Positions 31,887 to 37,151 of a stretch of 37,151 bases of DNA are shown here, in pieces. The translations under genes were made by a program, and so were the position numbers. Below the pieces are notes generated by a model. That model saw only the letters and a list, made by a program, of their open reading frames with translations, had not been told where the DNA came from and searched no databases. The stretch lies in assembly GCF_000367525.1 (NCBI RefSeq), contig NZ_HF570956.1:1922409-1959559 (forward strand), given 5' to 3'. This DNA is from Phycicoccus elongatus Lp2. GTDB taxonomy: Bacteria; Actinomycetota; Actinomycetes; Actinomycetales; Dermatophilaceae. Position 1 is the first letter of the stretch. Each line of letters starts with the position of its first letter.

Positions 31887-32769
31887 CGATCTGGTCCCGC
31901 ACGACTCGACCGAGTTGCTGCTCGTCACCGGCATGAGCGGGGCCGGGCGCAGCACGACCGCAAACGTGCTGGAGGACCGCGGCTGGTACGTCGTCGACAA
32001 TCTGCCGCCGCAACTGCTCCCCGCCCTGGTCATGCTCGGGGAGCAGGCGCGCCGGCGAGGGGTGGCGCTCAAACTCGCGGCGGTCATCGACGTCCGGGCC
32101 AAGCAGTTCTTCGACGAGCTTCACAACGCGCTGGTCACCTTGGAAGAAGGTCCGTGGCGCCCGCAACTGTTCTTTCTCGACGCCACCGACGAGGCCCTCG
32201 TCCGGCGCTTCGAGAGCGTGCGTCGACCGCACCCTCTGCAGGGCAGTGGACGCCTCCTCGACGGTATCCAGGCCGAGCGAGAGCTGTTGCGCGAGTTGCG
32301 AACCCAGGCAGATGTGGTCCTCGACACCTCGGGTCTCAACGTGCACCAGTTGGCTCGCAAGATCGGTCCGATGGTCGGCGATGACAGCGGCTCCAGACTC
32401 CGCATCGCCGTCATGTCCTTCGGTTTCAAGTACGGCATCCCCCTGGACGCCGACTTCGTCTTCGACCTGCGATTCCTCCCCAACCCCTTCTGGGTGCCCG
32501 AGCTGAAGGCGCTGACTGGGCAGGACGAGCCGGTCAGTCACTATGTGCTGACCCAACCGGGGGCCGAGGACTTTCTCGATCGGACGGTGGCACTCCTGGA
32601 GACCGTCGTCGAGGGCTACCTGAACGAAGGCCGCCGCTACGCGACCGTCGGCGTCGGCTGCACGGGTGGCAAGCACCGCAGCGTCGCGATTGCCGAAGCG
32701 TTGGCCCAGCGTCTGGGGAGCGGTCGAAGGAGCACCTTTGTCGTCCACCGAGACCTGGGGCAGGAGTGA
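31879..32769 (+). CDS. rapZ: RNase adapter/nucleotide-binding protein RapZ
   Basis: 296 residues. Walker [18 protein letters not shown] near the N-terminus, the central [22 protein letters not shown], and the C-terminal domain with [24 protein letters not shown] and [11 protein letters not shown]. In E. coli RapZ binds a small RNA and RNase E in amino-sugar control; in actinobacteria the role is unsettled but the linkage to yvcK and whiA is conserved. GGAGG lies 9 bases before the ATG inside the end of uvrC. It overlaps yvcK by 4 bases (GTGA). Confidence 0.95.
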   Translation: MSDDLVPHDSTELLLVTGMSGAGRSTTANVLEDRGWYVVDNLPPQLLPALVMLGEQARRRGVALKLAAVIDVRAKQFFDELHNALVTLEEGPWRPQLFFLDATDEALVRRFESVRRPHPLQGSGRLLDGIQAERELLRELRTQADVVLDTSGLNVHQLARKIGPMVGDDSGSRLRIAVMSFGFKYGIPLDADFVFDLRFLPNPFWVPELKALTGQDEPVSHYVLTQPGAEDFLDRTVALLETVVEGYLNEGRRYATVGVGCTGGKHRSVAIAEALAQRLGSGRRSTFVVHRDLGQE

Positions 32770-33737
32770 GACCGCATGCCGTGGCCGCCCTCGGGGGCGG
32801 CCACGGGCTGGCATCCACGCTCTCGGCACTCCGCTTCATCACCGACGACATCACGGCCATCGTCACAGTGGCCGACAACGGTGGATCCAGCGGGCGCCTG
32901 CGCAGCGAGTTCGGGGTTCTCCCGCCCGGTGACCTCCGCATGGCCTTGGCAGCACTGTGTGACGAGAGCGAGTGGGGGCACACCTGGCGTGACGTCCTCC
33001 AGCACCGGTTCGACGGCGACGGTCCCCTCGCCGGGCACGCTGTCGGCAATCTCCTCATCGTGGCCCTGTGGGAGCTGCTCGACGACCCGGTGGCCGGGCT
33101 CGATCTGGTCGCCCGGCTGCTCAGGGCCAACGGTCGCGTCCTGCCCATGGCAGCTGTGCCGCTCGACATCGAGGCCGACGTCACCGGCCTCGACGACGCG
33201 GACCCGGGACGCGTTCACGTCGTGTCCGGGCAGGCGGAGGTCGCGACCACGGCGGGCAGAGTCCAGCAGGTGCGGTTGGTGCCCCAGGCCCCGCCGGCCT
33301 ACCCGGAGTCGGTGGCAGCCATCAGGTCGGCCGACTGGGTGATCCTCGGACCCGGGTCATGGTTCACCTCGGTGATGCCCCACCTGCTCGTCCCGGACCT
33401 GCAGGAGGCTCTTTCCGTCACGCGGGCCCATCGCCTGCTGATCCTCAACCTCGAGTCCCGAACGACGGAGACGGCGGACTTCACGGCGGCTGGTCACGTT
33501 GACTCCTTCGCCCTGAACGCCCCGGGTGTGCGGCTCGATGTGGTGCTTGCCGACCCCTCGGCCACCGACGACCTCGATGAACTCGAGGCCGCCTGCCAGC
33601 GGGTGGGAGCAACCTTGGTGTTGGCCCCCATGTCAGCACGCGACCGCGTCGGGGTGCACGATCGATTGCGCTTGGCTGCTGCCCTACAGGACATCATGGC
33701 TCAGCCGCCGACCACCCCGCGCGGCGTGGCAGGATGA
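32766..33737 (+). CDS. yvcK: gluconeogenesis factor YvcK/CuvA family
   Basis: 323 residues, Rossmann-like fold that binds UDP-sugars. Motifs: [17 protein letters not shown] at the start, [26 protein letters not shown], and [16 protein letters not shown]. Needed in Bacillus and mycobacteria for growth on gluconeogenic carbon and for cell-wall synthesis. The GTG overlaps the rapZ stop by 4 bases, so translation is coupled. Middle gene of the conserved rapZ-yvcK-whiA trio. Confidence 0.95.
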   Translation: MRPHAVAALGGGHGLASTLSALRFITDDITAIVTVADNGGSSGRLRSEFGVLPPGDLRMALAALCDESEWGHTWRDVLQHRFDGDGPLAGHAVGNLLIVALWELLDDPVAGLDLVARLLRANGRVLPMAAVPLDIEADVTGLDDADPGRVHVVSGQAEVATTAGRVQQVRLVPQAPPAYPESVAAIRSADWVILGPGSWFTSVMPHLLVPDLQEALSVTRAHRLLILNLESRTTETADFTAAGHVDSFALNAPGVRLDVVLADPSATDDLDELEAACQRVGATLVLAPMSARDRVGVHDRLRLAAALQDIMAQPPTTPRGVAG

Positions 33738-33742
33738 CCGCC

Positions 33743-34723
33743 ATGGCGATGACGGCTCGGGTCAAGGACGAGCTCAGCAGGCACCAGGTGACCAAGCCGT
33801 GTTGCCGCAAGTCCGAAGTCGCGGCGACCCTGCGTTTCGCCGGTGGCCTGCACCTGATCGGCCGCCAGGTCGTCGTCGAGGCCGAGTTGGACACCGCCAA
33901 CGCAGCACGTCGGCTGCGTCGTGAACTGATCGAGCTCTACAACCTGACGCCCGAGGTGTTGGTGCTCGCGGCCAGCGGTATCCGCAAGTCCTCACGCTAT
34001 GTCGTGCGGGTCGTCGAGGGTGGTCCGGACCTCGCGCGACAGACCGGTCTGGTCGACCGGGAGGGTCGCCCGGTGCGCGGACTTCCGCCTCGCGTCGTCG
34101 CCGGATCCGATTGCGATGCCGAGGCCGCGTGGCGTGGAGCGTTCTTGGCGCACGGTTCACTGACCGAGCCGGGGCGCTCCTCCGCATTGGAGGTGACCTG
34201 CCCCGGTCCGGAGGCTGCACTCGCCCTGGTCGGCGCCGCCCGACGGCTCGGGATCGCGGCCAAGGCCCGTGAGGTCCGGGGGATCGACCGTGTCGTCATC
34301 CGGGACGGCGACGCCATCGGCGCCATGCTCACCCGGCTGGGCGCGCACGACGCAGTTCTGGCCTGGGAGGAGCGGCGCATGCGGCGCGAGGTGCGCGCGA
34401 CCGCCAACCGGCTGGCCAACTTCGATGACGCGAACCTTCGCCGCTCGGCCCGCGCGGCAGTGGCGGCGGGCTCGCGGGTGCACCGCGCGATGGAGATCCT
34501 CGGCGACGAGATCCCCGATCACCTGCGACAGGCGGGCACCCTCCGGCTGGAGCACAAGCAGGCCAGCCTGGAGGAACTCGGTCAGTTGGCCGACCCACCC
34601 ATGACCAAGGATGCCGTCGCCGGCCGCATCCGACGCCTGCTCGCGATGGCCGACAAACGAGCCGCCGACCTCGGCGTCCCGAACACCGAGGCCAACCTGA
34701 CTGCCGACATGCTCGAGGACTGA
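33743..34723 (+). CDS. whiA: sporulation/cell-division transcription regulator WhiA
   Basis: 326 residues. The N-terminal half is a degenerate LAGLIDADG fold ([43 protein letters not shown]), the C-terminal a helix-turn-helix ([30 protein letters not shown]) that binds DNA. In Streptomyces it acts with WhiB on cell-division genes; in non-sporulating actinobacteria it is also conserved and tied to division. ATG 33743 gives the family start [11 protein letters not shown] and has AGGA 8 bases upstream; ATG 33734, overlapping the yvcK stop, is possible. Confidence 0.95.
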   Translation: MAMTARVKDELSRHQVTKPCCRKSEVAATLRFAGGLHLIGRQVVVEAELDTANAARRLRRELIELYNLTPEVLVLAASGIRKSSRYVVRVVEGGPDLARQTGLVDREGRPVRGLPPRVVAGSDCDAEAAWRGAFLAHGSLTEPGRSSALEVTCPGPEAALALVGAARRLGIAAKAREVRGIDRVVIRDGDAIGAMLTRLGAHDAVLAWEERRMRREVRATANRLANFDDANLRRSARAAVAAGSRVHRAMEILGDEIPDHLRQAGTLRLEHKQASLEELGQLADPPMTKDAVAGRIRRLLAMADKRAADLGVPNTEANLTADMLED

Positions 34724-34786
34724 GGAGCCCTCAGGGGTTACCGGCCCGTACTTCGGACCGGGATGCTCTCGTCCGAGCCTCAGGGA

Positions 34787-35863
<1,077 letters not shown>

Positions 35864-35878
35864 GGACGCTGGCGACCA

Positions 35879-37081
35879 ATGAGTGATATCGCCTCGCTTG
35901 GCGACGTTCGTGGCAAGCGCGTCCTCGTCCGGTCCGATCTGAACGTCCCGCTCAAGGACGGCCAGATCACCGACGACGGTCGGGTGCGGGCGAGCGTGCC
36001 GACGATCAAGGCCCTCACCGAGGCGGGCGCACGCGTGATCGTGTGCGCCCACCTCGGGCGGCCGTCAGGCACCGGTTTCGAGGAGAAGTACTCCCTCGCC
36101 CCCGCCGCTGCGCGTCTCGGTGAGCTGCTCGGGCAGCCGGTCACCCTCGCTGGCGACACCGTGGGGGAGAGCGCCCAGGCTGCCGTCGAGTCGATGGCAG
36201 ACGGCGACGTCGTCATGCTCGAGAACCTCCGCTTCAATGCAGGGGAGACCGCCAAGGTCGACGCCGACCGGGCCGAGTTCGCCGACGCCCTCGCTGGTCT
36301 CGCCGACGCGTACGTCTCCGACGGTTTCGGCGTCGTGCACCGCAAACAGGCCTCCGTCTACGACGTCGCCACCCGGCTGCCGTCTGCCATGGGGGGCTTG
36401 GTCAAGGCCGAGGTCGACGTCCTGCGTCGCCTCACCGAGGACCCTGAGCGTCCGTATGCCGTGGTGCTCGGGGGCGCGAAGGTCGCCGACAAGTTGGCTG
36501 TCATCGACAACCTCTTGGGCAAGGCCGACCGCCTCCTCATCGGTGGCGGCATGCTCTTCACCTTCCTCGCGGCCCAGGGTCACGAGGTCGGCAAGAGCCT
36601 GCTCGACGCAGACTCCATCGATGCCTGCAAGGGTTACCTGCAGCGGGCCGAGGAGACCGGCGTCGAGATCGTCCTGCCGACGGACATCGTGTGCGGCAGG
36701 GAGTTCAGCGCCGACACCGAGACTACCGTCGTGCCGGCGGACGCCATCCCGGCGGACATGATGGGCCTGGACATCGGCCCCGAGAGCGCCGCGGCCTATG
36801 CCGCGAAGCTCGCCGACGCCCGCACCGTCTTCTGGAACGGACCGATGGGTGCCTTCGAGATGGCTCCGTTCGCGGCCGGCACAAAGGCCGTCGCCCAGGC
36901 CCTCGTCGACGCCACGAGCGCCGGCGCGTTGACTGTCGTCGGTGGCGGTGACTCGGCGGCCGCCGTGCGGCAACTCGGCTTCGCCGACGACCAGTTCGGT
37001 CACATCTCGACCGGCGGTGGCGCGTCGCTGGAGTACCTCGAGGGCAAGGATCTCCCCGGGATCTCGATCCTCAACGGCTGA
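35879..37081 (+). CDS. pgk: phosphoglycerate kinase
   Basis: Transfers phosphate from 1,3-bisphosphoglycerate to ADP. 400 residues, full length. Signature [15 protein letters not shown] near the start, substrate-binding AHLGRPSG and [10 protein letters not shown], hinge [10 protein letters not shown] and nucleotide-binding GGGDSAAAV and [13 protein letters not shown] near the end. GAGGA of the gap stop region lies ~12 bases upstream of the ATG. Second gene of the gap-pgk operon; the usual tpiA would lie beyond the window. Confidence 0.97.
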   Translation: MSDIASLGDVRGKRVLVRSDLNVPLKDGQITDDGRVRASVPTIKALTEAGARVIVCAHLGRPSGTGFEEKYSLAPAAARLGELLGQPVTLAGDTVGESAQAAVESMADGDVVMLENLRFNAGETAKVDADRAEFADALAGLADAYVSDGFGVVHRKQASVYDVATRLPSAMGGLVKAEVDVLRRLTEDPERPYAVVLGGAKVADKLAVIDNLLGKADRLLIGGGMLFTFLAAQGHEVGKSLLDADSIDACKGYLQRAEETGVEIVLPTDIVCGREFSADTETTVVPADAIPADMMGLDIGPESAAAYAAKLADARTVFWNGPMGAFEMAPFAAGTKAVAQALVDATSAGALTVVGGGDSAAAVRQLGFADDQFGHISTGGGASLEYLEGKDLPGISILNG

Positions 37082-37100
37082 GCCCAACCCCTCCCTCCCC

Positions 37101-37151
37101 CCTTGCGTCCGGCAAGTTGACGGCATACCAACCACCTTGCCGGACGCAAGG
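37101..37151. terminator. perfect 16-bp hairpin behind pgk, at window end
   Basis: CCTTGCGTCCGGCAAG (37101-37116) is exactly complementary to 37136-37151, with a 19-base loop that contains the word CGGCATAC (GTATGCCG reversed) at 37121-37128. No T-run is visible because the window ends. A long stem and large loop make it either a terminator/processing site between pgk and the next gene or a small repeat element. Confidence 0.6.

Noticed and set aside
34720-34734. CTGAGG-AGC-CCTCAG stem over the whiA stop
   Set aside because: 6-bp stem with 3-base loop and no T-run; too weak to call a terminator.

Overview
The window is about 37 kb of high-GC DNA with strongly GC-ending codons, GTG starts and many stop/start overlaps. 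Gene content points to a Gram-positive actinobacterium: HemQ-type haem synthesis, WhiA, DUF3000, a helix-turn-helix (HTH)-MurA fusion and a LigD-polymerase/LigC-type fusion. The overall order is compatible with Intrasporangiaceae/Dermatophilaceae-type actinobacteria, but genus cannot be fixed from sequence alone.

Left part (1-9572): the tail of an unknown gene, dxs, a start-less coding-like remnant, then leftward genes: XRE-MurA fusion, a fadJ-fadA type beta-oxidation pair with a promoter carrying a palindromic operator, and a DUF3000-RNase D pair. Middle part (9640-23931): an EamA permease and hemE, a DUF4349 lipoprotein, the coproporphyrin-branch enzymes (HemY/CgoX and HemQ/ChdC), msrB, a wrecked extracellular nuclease gene, a DNA primase-polymerase/ligase fusion with an alpha/beta hydrolase, a RibD-C-like reductase, a PPK2 polyphosphate kinase with a lysine-rich tail, an AidB-like acyl-CoA dehydrogenase and a BrkB/YihY membrane protein.

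At 23999-24257 lies a tRNA-Gly, tRNA-Cys, tRNA-Val cluster. The last 24 bases of tRNA-Val recur exactly at 29774-29797. Between the two copies sits a 5.5 kb integrated element: an excisionase-like gene next to the tRNA, a LuxR HTH fragment, two small membrane proteins divergent from an intact response regulator/histidine kinase pair, a truncated membrane protein, the frameshifted remains of a NACHT NTPase (defence-type), and an integrase cut down to its N-terminal arm-binding domain. Both ends carry integrase arm-like repeats. The element looks immobile and partly decayed.

Right part (29801-37151): the probable ancestral tRNA-Val terminator, then the conserved actinobacterial run uvrC-rapZ-yvcK-whiA (overlapping or almost touching) followed by gap-pgk, ending in a perfect 16-bp hairpin at the window edge.

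The most unusual signal is not a gene: the 8-mer GTATGCCG occurs 26 times in both orientations (about one expected), inside and between genes, and is kept even where it forces the very rare ATA and GCA codons. It behaves like a genome-wide recognition word (uptake, Chi-like, or other) and is nearly absent from the integrated element.
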